In this document: positions 12,261 through 21,355 of the stretch, piece after piece
Layout: each line of letters starts with the position of its first letter
Numbering within the stretch: position 1 is the stretch's first letter
Source of the DNA: Brevundimonas naejangsanensis
GTDB taxonomy: Bacteria > Pseudomonadota > Alphaproteobacteria > Caulobacterales > Caulobacteraceae
DNA: 64,000 bases
Direction of reading: 5' to 3'
Assembly: GCF_000635915.2 (NCBI RefSeq)
Contig: NZ_CP015614.1
Coordinates: forward strand, 1,657,501 to 1,721,500
Translations under genes and position numbers: made by a program
The notes under the pieces: model-generated
The model's database searches: none
Told to the model about the DNA's origin: nothing
What the model saw: the letters and a program-made list of their open reading frames with translations, nothing else

Positions 12261-12289
12261 AAGGGCCCGGCATCCGCCGGGCCCTTTTT
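12261..12289 (+). terminator. Rho-independent terminator
   Basis: GGGCCCGGC-ATCC-GCCGGGCCC followed by five T residues, 25 bases after the amidohydrolase gene. Confidence 0.93.
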
Positions 12290-12330
12290 CGTGAGCAGTT
12301 CAGTTGGGGCGTTGATCACGCCCTTTCATC

Positions 12331-12362
12331 CCGCTCATCCCGAAGGACGCCGGGATGAGCGG
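12331..12362. repeat. Perfect 12-bp inverted repeat
   Basis: CCGCTCATCCCG, an 8-base loop, then its exact complement. There is no T tract. It lies between the terminator of the amidohydrolase and the 3' end of dedA, and could be a REP-type palindrome. Confidence 0.6.
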
Positions 12363-12455
12363 CGATAACAGACGCAACTCAGAACAAGCCCGAGGATGGC
12401 CGAGGGCCGGCCTCTCGCCCCTGCGCCCCACAACCGCACAATGAGCGAGTTGAGG

Positions 12456-13124
12456 TTACTCCCCCAGTCCGCGCACCGAGGCTTCCAGCAGGGCGTTGCG
12501 CCGCGCCGCGCGGCCCTTCAGCCAGCGCATGGCGAGGACCAGCGCCGCCACCACCGCGCCGAAGGCCAGCAGCCACAGGGTCGGGTTGTGCGCCTCGCTC
12601 ATCATCTCCAGTCGGGCCAGCCCCTTGGCGGCCAGATAGCCGGGCGCCAGCATGGCCAGCACCCACACGAAGGCCGAGGTCACGTTGGCGAACTGGAACA
12701 CGCGCTGGCGCATCTGCAGCACGCCCACCATCACCGGCACGAAGGCGCGCAAGGGACCGAAGAAACGGCCGATGAAGATCGAAGCCACGCCGTAGCGACG
12801 GCAGTACAGGCGCGTCCAGGCCAGCTTGCGGCGGTGCGGCACCAGCAGGTGATGACGTAGCACCCGCGTGCCCAGCCGCCGGCCGATCCAGTAGGAGATG
12901 GCGTCGCCCATGACGGCGCCGATCACGCACCCGCCGATGACGGTGAAGGGATCCAGCACGCCGGCCGCCACCAGTCCGCCTGCGGCGACCAGCAGGCCCG
13001 TCGCGGGCACGAAGGCGCCGATCACGACCAGCGACTCAAAGAAGGTCACTGCGCCAAGGATCACGCCGGCCCACATGGCGTTGCGGGCGATGAAGTCGGC
13101 GGCCGAACTAAGCAAACTGTCCAT
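12456..13124 (-). CDS. DedA family membrane protein
   Basis: A 222-residue inner-membrane protein of the DedA/VTT family, now regarded as lipid (undecaprenyl-phosphate or phospholipid) flippases. Typical features are the early GAVTFFESLVVIGAFVPATG segment with its buried glutamate, GDAISYWIGRRLG, and the GRFFGPLRAFVPVMVG reentrant motif with its essential arginines. About five hydrophobic segments are seen. The ATG at 13124 is preferred over one 15 bases upstream by family fit. It is not in an obvious operon, and which lipid it moves is not predictable. Confidence 0.92.
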   Translation of the reverse strand: MDSLLSSAADFIARNAMWAGVILGAVTFFESLVVIGAFVPATGLLVAAGGLVAAGVLDPFTVIGGCVIGAVMGDAISYWIGRRLGTRVLRHHLLVPHRRKLAWTRLYCRRYGVASIFIGRFFGPLRAFVPVMVGVLQMRQRVFQFANVTSAFVWVLAMLAPGYLAAKGLARLEMMSEAHNPTLWLLAFGAVVAALVLAMRWLKGRAARRNALLEASVRGLGE

Positions 13125-13243
13125 ACTGATCCTTTGCACGAGGGCATATGGGATCAGGCGCTATCAAGGGAATGCGACGATGCGACGCCCGGCCCTAAAA
13201 AAGGTCGGCGTGGCCTATGGGACGCACTTTATCGCCCGTCTGA

Positions 13244-13870
13244 CTATCGTCCGGCGTCGCCATCCCGGTCGCGCGCGGGGTCAGCCTGCCGCTCGTCCAT
13301 GCTGAAGGGGCGGATGCGACTGGGGCGTTCATGCGGACTGCGCACCCCCATCGGCCCCGGCACGGCGCCATAGGCGTCGCGCCAGCCGTAGCCGTTCAGC
13401 CCATAGCGGCCCGCGTCATAATAGCCGTAGGGACCGTAGCCATAGCCCCAGGGCGCGTTCTTGGTCTGGCTGACGCTCAGGTTAAGCGTGCCGTTTTCAC
13501 CCAGCGGCATGGAGACGGCGGCGGCGAAGTCGCGATAGCCGCCGGTGCCGATCCCGGCGCTGACCTCGCCGTGCATCTTGCGCGGCGCGGCCTCTTCCCA
13601 GGCGTCGGCCCATTGCTCGACCGGCGGCGGCGAACCCGCCTTGCGCTCGCCGATCCAGCGAGAAATCTGGTCTTCGGTGCTGAGGCCGTGCGGCGCCGCC
13701 GTCTGCAGCGTCACAGCAGGCGAGGCCTCGCCCACGGTCTCGGCCAGGGCGGCCGCGCTGGCGGTCGGCACGGCGCCCGAACCCGCGCGCGGAGCGGTCG
13801 AAACCACGCCTTCGGGATCATTGCTCGCCAGCAAGAGGGAGGCGGTCATGAGTTCGATCAGCATACGCAT
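13244..13870 (-). CDS. Hypothetical exported protein
   Basis: I do not recognise this 208-residue protein. A short hydrophobic N-terminus (MLIELMTASLLLAS) may be a signal peptide. The middle has an amphipathic EDQISRWIGERK helix, then alternating residues (HGEVSAGIGTGGYRDFAAAVSMP, NGTLNLSVSQTK) that resemble outer-membrane or periplasmic beta strands. A Gly/Tyr-rich stretch follows (YGYGPYGYYDAGRYGLNGYG), and the C-terminus is Arg/Asp-rich. It lies between dedA and msrB on the same strand, but spacing gives no functional hint. The reading frame has the codon bias of its neighbours, so it is probably real. Confidence 0.72.
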   Translation of the reverse strand: MRMLIELMTASLLLASNDPEGVVSTAPRAGSGAVPTASAAALAETVGEASPAVTLQTAAPHGLSTEDQISRWIGERKAGSPPPVEQWADAWEEAAPRKMHGEVSAGIGTGGYRDFAAAVSMPLGENGTLNLSVSQTKNAPWGYGYGPYGYYDAGRYGLNGYGWRDAYGAVPGPMGVRSPHERPSRIRPFSMDERQADPARDRDGDAGR

Positions 13871-13913
13871 CTACTCCCGTTCACAACCACCCTACCCCTA
13901 AATGCGGCCAAGG

Positions 13914-14405
13914 TCAGGCGGTCCCGTCGCCGCGCCCCAAAGGATCGGGCAAGGCTTCGCCTTCGGCCACGAAGCTCAGCGCCACCGAGTTGATGCAGTA
14001 GCGCAGGCCCGTGGGCGGCGGCCCGTCTGGGAAGACGTGGCCCTGATGGCTGTCGCAACGGGCGCAGCGCGTCTCGACGCGCACCATGCCGTGGCTGTCG
14101 TCGCGCACGGCGCGGACATGGGCCGGATCGACCGGCTCGGTGAAACTGGGCCAGCCGGTGCCGCTCTCGAACTTGGTTCCCGACCGGAACAGCGGCAGGC
14201 CGCATTCGCGACAGCAGAACACCCCTGCCCGCTTTTCGCCCAGCAGGGTGCCGCAAAACGGCGCCTCGGTGCCGTGCGCCAGAAGCACGCGCTTCTCTTC
14301 CGGCGACAGGTCGGCCTCCAGCGCAACGCGCTGGCTGTCGGTCGGAGGCGTCAGGTCATAGCCGGAGGCGGAGCGCATGGCGGCGTGAGATTCGGTCTGG
14401 GTCAT
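13914..14405 (-). CDS. msrB: Peptide-methionine (R)-S-oxide reductase
   Basis: Reduces methionine-R-sulfoxide in proteins using thioredoxin. The 163-residue protein shows the MsrB fold: the structural zinc CxxC pairs in [11 protein letters not shown] and [20 protein letters not shown] in the substrate pocket, and the catalytic cysteine Cys137 in RYCINSVAL. There is no clear signal peptide, so it is probably cytoplasmic. The ATG at 14405 is chosen because the upstream frame has no family similarity. A strong hairpin separates it from the S41-like gene upstream. Confidence 0.95.
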   Translation of the reverse strand: MTQTESHAAMRSASGYDLTPPTDSQRVALEADLSPEEKRVLLAHGTEAPFCGTLLGEKRAGVFCCRECGLPLFRSGTKFESGTGWPSFTEPVDPAHVRAVRDDSHGMVRVETRCARCDSHQGHVFPDGPPPTGLRYCINSVALSFVAEGEALPDPLGRGDGTA

Positions 14406-14420
14406 GGTCTGAAAATAGGA

Positions 14421-14452
14421 AGGGCCGGACGGTCGTTCCACCGTCCGGCCCT
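14421..14452 (-). terminator. Terminator after the S41-like peptidase gene
   Basis: A perfect 13-bp inverted repeat (AGGGCCGGACGGT, 6-base loop, complement). Read on the minus strand it is followed by CCTATTTTC, a short U-rich tail. Confidence 0.8.
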
Positions 14453-14478
14453 CGATAGGCTGATTTAGATGGTTGCGA

Positions 14479-15960
14479 TCAGCCGAACAGGCCGGCGACC
14501 CAGGCGCGAACGGCCGTCTCATCCGTGGCGTCGCCCGTGTAGGCCAGCGCGCCTGCAGGCGCGTAGGGCGAGTTGTTGCCGCGCTGACGCGTCGTCCACG
14601 CCTTATGACCATAGCTCAGGTCGGCGTAGTTGGACGGCAGACGCAGGGTCGTCGGCTCGATGAAGATGGTGTCCTCGGCCGTGGTCGAACCGGCGATGCG
14701 CACGTTCGGCAGGCGGCTCAGCAGGTCCAGCGTGTCCAGGCACCCGCCCGAGCAGCCGGCGTCCACCAGCACGACCACCTGGCCCTGCACCGGATTGGCG
14801 GCGCCGGTGTCCGGGGTCGCCGGACGGCCCGGCATGACGAAGGTCGGCTGGCCAGCGGCGATAGCGCTGTCGAAGGCGGCGACGATGGCCTGGGTCTGTT
14901 CGATCACCGCGCCCGATTCCTGAACGAAGCGCGGATCAGACTGCATCCGGTTCAGAGTGTCGGCGAACCACTGGCGGTTGCCCGGCGTGGCGCGATAGGT
15001 GATCTGACCGGCTTCCGGCTGGCGGCTGACGGTGAATTCCGGCGACCAGATGCGGTTCGCCAGCCCATAGCCGCGCGAGGTGGCGTTGACCGAGGCGCCG
15101 TTGGCGCCGCGCAGGTCCAGCACAAAGCCCTGCGGCCCGCGAATAGCGGCGGACTGGGCCTCGACCTGGGCGAAGAAGGCGTCCCAGCCCGCGTCATCGG
15201 CCAGCGAGTGAACGCTGACCCACGGACGCCCGTCGACCATCTGAACCGACAGCGGCGCGCCCGAAGGCACATAGACCGAGGCGCGATAGGCGGCCTCCAG
15301 ATTCTGGGCCGTGGCCGGCTGCGGCGACAGGGTGAAGCTGCGGGTGCGGCGGCCGACCTGGAACTCGCAGGTCCCCGGCACGCCCGTCGTCATCGGGTTG
15401 TTGCGGTTCCAGAGCAGATAGGGGGCGCTGCGGACGCGACCGGCTTCGGTCGTCAGGTCGCCCTCGAACTGGTCCAGCTTGGCCTTGGCCAGGTCCTCGA
15501 TCGGCTCGGCGTTGCAGCTCTTCAGCACGGCGCCCAGCGGCGGCGCGCCGCGCACGCCGTCCTGAACATAGGAGACGACGTACTGGCCGTTGCGCCAGGC
15601 CGTGGCCACGCCCGGCCAGCTGGTGGCGAAATACGGGCCCAGGCCCTCATAGGTCGGGCGGGCGGCGATGTTGGAATCGCGGAAGCCGTTGGCGTACCAA
15701 CGCAGCAGATAGGCGTGGCTGTCGCCGCTGTTGACCTGTCCGGCCTTGGCCTGGGCCTGCTGCAAGCCGGCGTCCAACCAGCTGCGGAACGTCGCGCTGG
15801 CCTCGCCCGGCGTCACGGCGGCCGGATGGTTGTCGCGCAGGGCCGCGTGCATAGCCTGTAGATCCTGACGCGCCAGATCGCTGAAGTTCTGGGCCGAGGC
15901 GGCCGAGGCGGCGAAGGTCAGGGCCAGTGCGGCCGCCGACGCGGAAAGCAGGCGTTGCAT
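14479..15960 (-). CDS. S41-like exported peptidase
   Basis: A 493-residue exported protein with a signal peptide ending ASAQ near residue 23. It resembles S41 (tail-specific protease) hydrolases: an N-terminal helical region, a central beta-rich region, and a C-terminal core with [29 protein letters not shown] and [16 protein letters not shown]. In S41 enzymes the strand ending near LVD precedes the nucleophile, here probably the serine in CSGGC. No PDZ domain is obvious. It is likely periplasmic; the substrate is unknown. It is monocistronic, followed by a terminator. Confidence 0.78.
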   Translation of the reverse strand: MQRLLSASAAALALTFAASAASAQNFSDLARQDLQAMHAALRDNHPAAVTPGEASATFRSWLDAGLQQAQAKAGQVNSGDSHAYLLRWYANGFRDSNIAARPTYEGLGPYFATSWPGVATAWRNGQYVVSYVQDGVRGAPPLGAVLKSCNAEPIEDLAKAKLDQFEGDLTTEAGRVRSAPYLLWNRNNPMTTGVPGTCEFQVGRRTRSFTLSPQPATAQNLEAAYRASVYVPSGAPLSVQMVDGRPWVSVHSLADDAGWDAFFAQVEAQSAAIRGPQGFVLDLRGANGASVNATSRGYGLANRIWSPEFTVSRQPEAGQITYRATPGNRQWFADTLNRMQSDPRFVQESGAVIEQTQAIVAAFDSAIAAGQPTFVMPGRPATPDTGAANPVQGQVVVLVDAGCSGGCLDTLDLLSRLPNVRIAGSTTAEDTIFIEPTTLRLPSNYADLSYGHKAWTTRQRGNNSPYAPAGALAYTGDATDETAVRAWVAGLFG

Positions 15961-16140
15961 GAGGGAATCTCCCGGTGTCCGTCTAAAACGCGGTATCGCC
16001 GGGTTTTAGACTCATTAACGGCGCCGTCGCCACCCCTGCGGCGAATTGCGCAGCTTATTCGCCGCGCGCGGCTTCCGCTCGCGCCTGATCCATTTGATGG
16101 CTGGCGCCGCAGCCGCCAATGAGGTCAAAAGACGACGCTT

Positions 16141-16545
16141 ATGATCGCCCTGACCGACCTTTTCCTGACTTCGACCGGCCGCGTGGGACGCAGCGGCTTC
16201 ATGGCGGGCGCCGCCGTCCTGCTGGGCCTGTGGACCGTCGTAGACCTCGTGCTCGGCCTGTCCGGCTGGCTTCACGCCCTGATCGCTGCCGCCCTGATTT
16301 ATTGCGGCTTTTGCATCCTGTCGCAGCGCCTGCATGACCGGGGGCGCTCAGGCTGGTGGAGCGGACCGGTCCTGCTGGCCTTCGCCCTGGCCTGGCCGCA
16401 GCCCATGACCCTGCTCGGCTGGATCGCCGTCGCAGGACTGGCCGTCGTCGCCGTCGACCTGGGGGTCCTGCCGGGCCAAAAGGCCTTTAACCGCTACGGC
16501 GCCGCGCCCGGCGCCCGGCGTCACAGCGGCGCGACGCCCGGCTGA
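16141..16545 (+). CDS. DUF805 family membrane protein
   Basis: A 134-residue inner-membrane protein with about four hydrophobic segments. DUF805 hallmarks are [11 protein letters not shown] near the start, [13 protein letters not shown] at about 61-73 and the C-terminal NRYG. Function is unknown for the family. Its 3' end overlaps that of the convergent lipB gene by 25 bases. No operon partner is apparent. Confidence 0.87.
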   Translation: MIALTDLFLTSTGRVGRSGFMAGAAVLLGLWTVVDLVLGLSGWLHALIAAALIYCGFCILSQRLHDRGRSGWWSGPVLLAFALAWPQPMTLLGWIAVAGLAVVAVDLGVLPGQKAFNRYGAAPGARRHSGATPG

Positions 16546-17237
16546 ACCGGGCCGAACACCCGCTGGAAGGACGACTTCAGCGCGTCGTCCGCCTCGTCCA
16601 TCGTCGCCAGCACCCCCAGATCGACCAGGCTGGTCACGCCGTGCTCGGTGATGCCGCACGGCACGATGCCGCCGAAATGGTCCAGGTCCGGCTCCACGTT
16701 CAGGCTGATCCCGTGGAAGCTGACCCATTTGCGGACCTTGACGCCGATGGCGGCGATCTTGTCCTCACGGCTCCAGCCCGCGCCCTTGCGCTCGACCCAG
16801 ACGCCGACGCGGCCCTCGCGCATTCCGGCCTCGACGCCGAAACGGTCCAGGGCGCCGATGATCCAGTCCTCCAGCCCATGGACGAAGCCGCGCACGTCCT
16901 TGCCTCGCTTGTTCAGGTCCAGCATCACATAGGCCACGCGCTGGCCAGGCCCGTGATAGGTGAACTGCCCGCCCCGCCCGGTCCGGTGCACAGGAAAGCG
17001 ATCCGGCGCCAGCAGGTCGTCGTCCTTGGCCGAGACCCCGGCCGTATAGAGCGGCGGATGCTCCAGCAGCCAGACCAGCTCCTCAGCCTCGCCGGCCGCG
17101 ATCGCGGCCACGCGCGCCTCCATGGCGGCTTCGGCGGCGGCGTATTCGACATAGCCGGACGACAGCGCCCATTGGACGGGGCGCTCATCCTCGCGGAGCA
17201 GGCTGTGTTGGGCAGAGTTTAACGGGTCGGCAAGCAT
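16521..17237 (-). CDS. lipB: Octanoyltransferase LipB
   Basis: Transfers the octanoyl group from octanoyl-ACP to lipoyl-dependent proteins, the first step of endogenous lipoate synthesis. The 238 residues contain the [13 protein letters not shown] and [22 protein letters not shown] segments and the catalytic cysteine Cys194 in GIVPCGIT, preceded by the conserved lysine in [17 protein letters not shown]. The ATG at 17237 gives a normal-length protein. A longer frame upstream overlaps the FliN-like gene on the other strand and is rejected. lipA is not in the window. Confidence 0.96.
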   Translation of the reverse strand: MLADPLNSAQHSLLREDERPVQWALSSGYVEYAAAEAAMEARVAAIAAGEAEELVWLLEHPPLYTAGVSAKDDDLLAPDRFPVHRTGRGGQFTYHGPGQRVAYVMLDLNKRGKDVRGFVHGLEDWIIGALDRFGVEAGMREGRVGVWVERKGAGWSREDKIAAIGVKVRKWVSFHGISLNVEPDLDHFGGIVPCGITEHGVTSLVDLGVLATMDEADDALKSSFQRVFGPVQPGVAPL

Positions 17238-17303
17238 GATGCCCTCAATGTGGGGCCGAACGCGGCGGCGCAAGGGTCGCCCGGTGATTTGCGAGTATCT
17301 TCT

Positions 17304-17555
17304 TTGAGCCAGATCGAAGCCGTCGATGTCGAGATTTCGGTCGTGCTGGGCCGTTCGGTCCTGCCTATGCAGCAGCTGCTGCGCATGGGCCGTGGCGCGG
17401 TGATCCCGCTGGACGCCTCGGAAAGGGACGAGGTCTGGATCCTGGCCAACAACCACCCGGTCGCGCGCGGCGAGATCGAGATTCGCGACGACCGCATCGC
17501 CATCACGGTGACGCGGCCCGCGGATGTCTATGATTTCATGGCCGGCGCCGCCTAA
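17304..17555 (+). CDS. FliM/FliN family (SpoA) small protein
   Basis: An 83-residue protein consisting almost only of the SpoA (surface presentation of antigens) domain of the flagellar switch protein Fli[32 protein letters not shown], then [12 protein letters not shown] and a C-terminal DVYDFM. It should sit in the C-ring of the flagellar motor or a related complex. No other switch or motor gene is near. The start is uncertain: a TTG at 17304 matches the short family form, while a GTG at 17250 would add 18 residues; neither has a strong ribosome-binding site. It is divergent from lipB. Confidence 0.83.
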   Translation: MSQIEAVDVEISVVLGRSVLPMQQLLRMGRGAVIPLDASERDEVWILANNHPVARGEIEIRDDRIAITVTRPADVYDFMAGAA

Positions 17556-17558
17556 GTC

Positions 17559-17583
17559 TTCCCTCTCCCGGCGGGAGAGGGAA
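17559..17583 (+). terminator. Hairpin after the FliN-like gene
   Basis: TTCCCTCTCCC, 3-base loop, then GGGAGAGGGAA, immediately after the stop codon. It has no T tract. The core is nearly the same as a hairpin at 47736-47760. Confidence 0.65.
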
Positions 17584-17662
17584 ATGCGCCTGTCTCTGCT
17601 ATTTCCGCAAAACGCTCTTTTCTTTCCGCTCTCTCTCCGCTATTGCCCGCCCTCCGATGCGA

Positions 17663-17747
17663 GCGGTCGTGGCGGAATTGGTAGACGCGCAGCGTTGAGG
17701 TCGCTGTGGGGCAACCCGTGGAAGTTCGAGTCTTCTCGACCGCACCA
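17663..17747 (+). tRNA. tRNA-Leu (GAG anticodon)
   Basis: Plus-strand class II tRNA with acceptor GCGGTCG paired to CGACCGC, anticodon loop TTGAGGT (GAG), a long variable arm (GTGGGGCAACCCGT), T-arm and encoded CCA. Length is 85 nt. Confidence 0.97.
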
Positions 17748-17812
17748 TCTGATCTGACAGGGCGAATCTCGGCTAGATACGGCTGACAACCAACTCCAGA
17801 GGAGGCAGACAC

Positions 17813-19231
17813 GTGACCCACACGGACCTTGCCCCTCTGCGCCCCGAAGACGCCCAGCTGGAAAACGAAAGTCACGCCGCCCTCGGTGAAGACTACGCCC
17901 TGACGGCGGCCTTCGTCGAAAAAGTGGTGGACGCGGCGGACGACGGCGATGGCCTGCGCCTGCGCAGCCTGCTGGAAGACCTGCACCCCGCCGACGTCGC
18001 CGATCTGATGGGCTTTCTGACCGCCGAGCATCGCTCGGTCGTGGTCCAGTGGCTGCCGCCGGACCTGCTGGCTGAATCCCTGCCCGAAATGGACGACGGC
18101 ATCCGCGAGCAGGTGCTGGAGCGGGTCCCCTCGGCCACCTTGGCCGAAGCCCTGCAGGAGCTCGATTCGGACGACGCCGCCTCGGTGGTCGAAGACCTTG
18201 AGGACGATCAGCGCGAGCGCGTCCTGGCCGCCATGCCCGAGGTTGACCGCGCCGCCATCGAATCCTCGCTCGGCTATGAAGAGGATTCGGCCGGCCGCCT
18301 GATGCAGCGCGAGTTCATGGCCGCGCCGCAGTTCTGGAACGTCGGCGACACCATCGACCACGTCCGCGCCCAGGGCGACGACCTGCCCGAGCTCTTCTTC
18401 GACATCTATGTCGTCGACCCGATGAACCGCCCGGTCGGCGGGGTGGCCATCAGCCGGATGCTGCGCAGCCCGCGCACCACTCCGCTGACCGAACTGATGG
18501 AGCCGGTCAACGTCATCGAGGTCGACGTCGATCAGGAAGAGGTCGCCTATATCTTCGAGAAGTATCACCTGATCTCGGCGCCCGTGGTCGATACGGGCGG
18601 GCGGCTGGTCGGCCAGCTGACCGTCGATGACGTCGTCAACATCATTCAGGAAGAGAACCGCGAGGACATCCTGCGTCTGGCCGGCGTCTCGGACGAGGAC
18701 CGCTCGTCCAGCGTGCTGGAGATCGTGCGCGGCCGCGTGCCGTGGCTGGGCATCAACCTGTTTACCGCCGTCCTGGGCGCCAGCGTCATCGCCCTGTTCG
18801 AGGGCACCATCCAGCAGATCGTCGCCCTGGCCGTGCTGATGCCCATCGTCTCGGCCATCGGCGGCAATGCAGGGACGCAGGCCCTGACCGTCACCGTGCG
18901 CGCCCTGGCGACGCGCGAACTGAACGCATCGAACGCCCTGCGCACCTTCTGGCGCGAGATGGCCGTGGGCCTGGCCAACGGCTTCATCCTGGCGCCGCTG
19001 ATCGGCATGGCGGCAGGGTTCTGGTTCCAGGATTGGCGCATCGGCGCCGTCATCGGAACGGCCATGATCCTCAACCTGCTGGTCGCCGCCAGCGTCGGGG
19101 TGCTGACGCCGCTGACCCTGGCCAAGCTGAAGTTCGACCCGGCCGTGTCTTCGGCCGTGTTCGTGACGGCGACGACCGACTTCTTCGGCTTCCTGATCTT
19201 CCTGGGCCTGGCGACCATCGTCCTGCTGTAG
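17813..19231 (+). CDS. mgtE: Magnesium transporter MgtE
   Basis: Mg2+ channel of the inner membrane. The 472-residue protein has the MgtE N-terminal superhelical domain (about 35-150), a tandem CBS pair (about 150-275, with ISAPVVDTGGRLVGQLTVDDVV in the second) that senses cytoplasmic Mg2+, and five C-terminal helices including the pore signature PIVSAIGGNAGTQAL. The GTG start at 17813 is supported by an AGAGGAGG site 7-8 bases upstream. The 65 bases between tRNA-Leu and the gene are too short for a known Mg2+ riboswitch. Confidence 0.95.
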   Translation: MTHTDLAPLRPEDAQLENESHAALGEDYALTAAFVEKVVDAADDGDGLRLRSLLEDLHPADVADLMGFLTAEHRSVVVQWLPPDLLAESLPEMDDGIREQVLERVPSATLAEALQELDSDDAASVVEDLEDDQRERVLAAMPEVDRAAIESSLGYEEDSAGRLMQREFMAAPQFWNVGDTIDHVRAQGDDLPELFFDIYVVDPMNRPVGGVAISRMLRSPRTTPLTELMEPVNVIEVDVDQEEVAYIFEKYHLISAPVVDTGGRLVGQLTVDDVVNIIQEENREDILRLAGVSDEDRSSSVLEIVRGRVPWLGINLFTAVLGASVIALFEGTIQQIVALAVLMPIVSAIGGNAGTQALTVTVRALATRELNASNALRTFWREMAVGLANGFILAPLIGMAAGFWFQDWRIGAVIGTAMILNLLVAASVGVLTPLTLAKLKFDPAVSSAVFVTATTDFFGFLIFLGLATIVLL

Positions 19232-19270
19232 ATCTGACCTGAAACGGCCCCGCCCGTTTCGGAACAAGGC

Positions 19271-20146
19271 TTGCTCCGCCCCGGTCAGGGCGAGAACGCC
19301 CGTTTCGAATTGGGTCAGTCCGTGTCCGCAGCCGCGCCGCAACGCCGCAAGGTCTCTCGTGAAGGCCTTCTGCTGATCAAGAGCTTCGAGGGCTTTCGCC
19401 CGCGCACCGTACTGCGCCGCGACGGGACGCCGGTCATCGGCTATGGCCACGCGCGCTCGGCCCGGCCCGGCGCCGTGGTCAGCGAGGCCGAGGCCGAGCT
19501 GCTGCTGCAATACGACCTGATGCCCATCGTCGCCCTGTTGAACGAGCGGATGCGCCTGCCGCTGAACCAGCATCAGTTCGACGCCCTGGCCAGCTTCATC
19601 TTCTCCATCGGCCTTGAGCGGTTTCAGGCTTCCGACGTACTGGAGAAGCTGGACGCCAACGCGCTGCCCGAGGCCGCCGTCGCCCTGTCCGCCTGGCCCG
19701 AGCGCGCGTCCCCGCCGGTCGACGCCCTTTATCGCCGCCGCTCGGCCGAGCGCGCCCTGTTCGACACGGCGCCCGACCAGCCCGCCCCGCTGGACGCCCT
19801 GCTGACCGCCCCGGTGCGGGGCCCCGGCGCGGAGGCCGCCTCCGCCGACGCCCCGCCGCCCAGCGTGCCCGTCCTGCGTCACGAGAAACGCGCCGCCAAA
19901 GCCGCCGCCGGCGACGCCGCCCTGGGCGACAAGGGCGCCGTTCTGTTCATCGGCGGCGTCGGCGCCCTGGCCTTCGCGGCCGGAATCGCCGCCTTCCGAC
20001 GCGCCCTGAACGCCCCCGCTTCGGGCGACGCCACGGTGGTGATCGGCGCCGGGCTGGCGGCGGCGGGGCTGGTCTTCATCGGCGTCGCAGCCTGGAGCTT
20101 CCTGCGCGCCAAGGACCATCCGCCAAAGCACAAACAGTCGCGCTAA
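19271..20146 (+). CDS. GH24-type lysozyme with C-terminal membrane helices
   Basis: Predicted muramidase of the T4/P21 endolysin family joined to a membrane anchor. The GH24 part (about 25-150) has [12 protein letters not shown] with the catalytic Glu, an RRDG segment, VIGYGHARS and [17 protein letters not shown]. The residue equivalent to the catalytic Thr of T4 lysozyme (T in YTIGxGH) is Val here. A linker and two hydrophobic helices (about 220-238 and 248-270) follow. The TTG start at 19271 is the longest frame; a GTG at 19322 is equally plausible. No phage genes flank it, so it is likely a domesticated cell-wall enzyme. Confidence 0.85.
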   Translation: MLRPGQGENARFELGQSVSAAAPQRRKVSREGLLLIKSFEGFRPRTVLRRDGTPVIGYGHARSARPGAVVSEAEAELLLQYDLMPIVALLNERMRLPLNQHQFDALASFIFSIGLERFQASDVLEKLDANALPEAAVALSAWPERASPPVDALYRRRSAERALFDTAPDQPAPLDALLTAPVRGPGAEAASADAPPPSVPVLRHEKRAAKAAAGDAALGDKGAVLFIGGVGALAFAAGIAAFRRALNAPASGDATVVIGAGLAAAGLVFIGVAAWSFLRAKDHPPKHKQSR

Positions 20147-20190
20147 CAGGCGTCTTTGCGAAGGCCGCGCACGATGCTACGCCTTTGGGC

Positions 20191-21354
20191 ATGAGCATTC
20201 CCTTCGCGCCCCAATCCATGGAATTCGGCCTCGGCGAGACCGCTGACGCCATCCGCGACACCACCGCCCGCTGGGCCGCCGAACGGCTGGCCCCCCGCGC
20301 CGCCGAAATCGACGAAAAGAACGAGTTCGCCCGCGACCTGTGGCCCGAGATGGGCGAACTGGGCCTGCACGGCATCACCGTCGAGGAAGAGTTCGGCGGT
20401 CTCGGCCTCGGCTACCTCGAACACGTGGTGGCCATGGAGGAAGTGTCGCGCGCCTCGGCCTCGATCGGGCTCAGCTACGGCGCCCACTCCAATCTGTGCG
20501 TCAACCAGATCCGCCGCTGGGGCACGCCCGAGCAAAAGGCGAAGTATCTGCCCAAGCTGATCTCGGGCGAGCACGTCGGCTCGCTGGCCATGTCCGAAGC
20601 CGGCTCTGGCTCGGACGTCATGTCCATGCGCACCCGCGCCGAGAAGAAGGGCGACCGCTATGTCCTGAACGGCACGAAGTTCTGGATCACCAACGCCCCC
20701 CACGCCGAGACCCTGGTGGTCTATGCGCGCACCGGCGACGGCAACGGCGGCGTCACCGCCTTCCTGATCGAAAAGGGCATGAAGGGGTTCAGCGTCTCCA
20801 AGAAGCTGGACAAGATGGGCATGCGCGGCTCGGACACGGCCGAACTGGTGTTCGAGGACTGCGAGGTCCCCGAAGAGAACATCATGGGCGGCGAAGGGCG
20901 CGGCGCCGCCGTGCTGATGAGCGGCCTGGACTATGAGCGCGCCGTCCTGTCGGCCGGTCCGCTGGGCATCATGCAGGCCGCGCTGGACGTGGTCCTGCCC
21001 TACGTCCGCGACCGCAAGCAGTTCGGCAAGCCTATCGGCTCCTTCCAGCTGATGCAGGCCAAGGTGGCCGACATGTACGTCGCCCTGAACAGCGCCCGCG
21101 CCTATGTCTATGCCGTCGCCCGCGCCTGCGATCAGGGCAAGACCACCCGCTACGACGCGGCGGGCGCCATCCTGCTGGCCTCCGAGAACGCCGTGAAGGT
21201 CACCCTGGAGGCCGTCCAGGCCCTGGGCGGCGCCGGCTACACCAAGGAATGGCCGGTCGAGCGCCTGGTCCGCGACGCCAAGCTCTACGACATCGGCGCC
21301 GGCACCAACGAAATCCGCCGCTTCCTGATCGGCCGCGAGCTGTTGGGAAGCTGA
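20191..21354 (+). CDS. ivd: Isovaleryl-CoA dehydrogenase
   Basis: FAD enzyme of leucine catabolism that oxidises isovaleryl-CoA to 3-methylcrotonyl-CoA. The 387-residue protein fits the acyl-CoA dehydrogenase fold, and details point to the isovaleryl type: [15 protein letters not shown] in the middle domain and a catalytic Glu249 in [14 protein letters not shown], the position used by isovaleryl-CoA dehydrogenases rather than the usual C-terminal one. The FAD-binding segments [10 protein letters not shown] and FWITNA are intact. The ATG at 20191 is preferred over an in-frame TTG six bases earlier. The other leucine-pathway genes (carboxylase, hydratase) are not here; the next gene follows directly. 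Confidence 0.93.
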   Translation: MSIPFAPQSMEFGLGETADAIRDTTARWAAERLAPRAAEIDEKNEFARDLWPEMGELGLHGITVEEEFGGLGLGYLEHVVAMEEVSRASASIGLSYGAHSNLCVNQIRRWGTPEQKAKYLPKLISGEHVGSLAMSEAGSGSDVMSMRTRAEKKGDRYVLNGTKFWITNAPHAETLVVYARTGDGNGGVTAFLIEKGMKGFSVSKKLDKMGMRGSDTAELVFEDCEVPEENIMGGEGRGAAVLMSGLDYERAVLSAGPLGIMQAALDVVLPYVRDRKQFGKPIGSFQLMQAKVADMYVALNSARAYVYAVARACDQGKTTRYDAAGAILLASENAVKVTLEAVQALGGAGYTKEWPVERLVRDAKLYDIGAGTNEIRRFLIGRELLGS

Positions 21355-21355
21355 T

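Noticed and set aside
17748-17812. Possible Mg2+ riboswitch before mgtE
   Set aside because: Only 65 bases separate the tRNA and the start codon, too short for known M-box or ykoK-type leaders, and no fold was recognised.
17552-20131. An 859-codon minus-strand frame across mgtE and the lysozyme gene
   Set aside because: It runs through tRNA-Leu and two strongly supported genes; composition is His/Gln/Gly-rich and typical of an antisense shadow.
19271-20146. Lysozyme gene as a sign of a prophage
   Set aside because: No holin, integrase, terminase or structural genes nearby, composition equals the surroundings, and the membrane helices argue for a cellular role.
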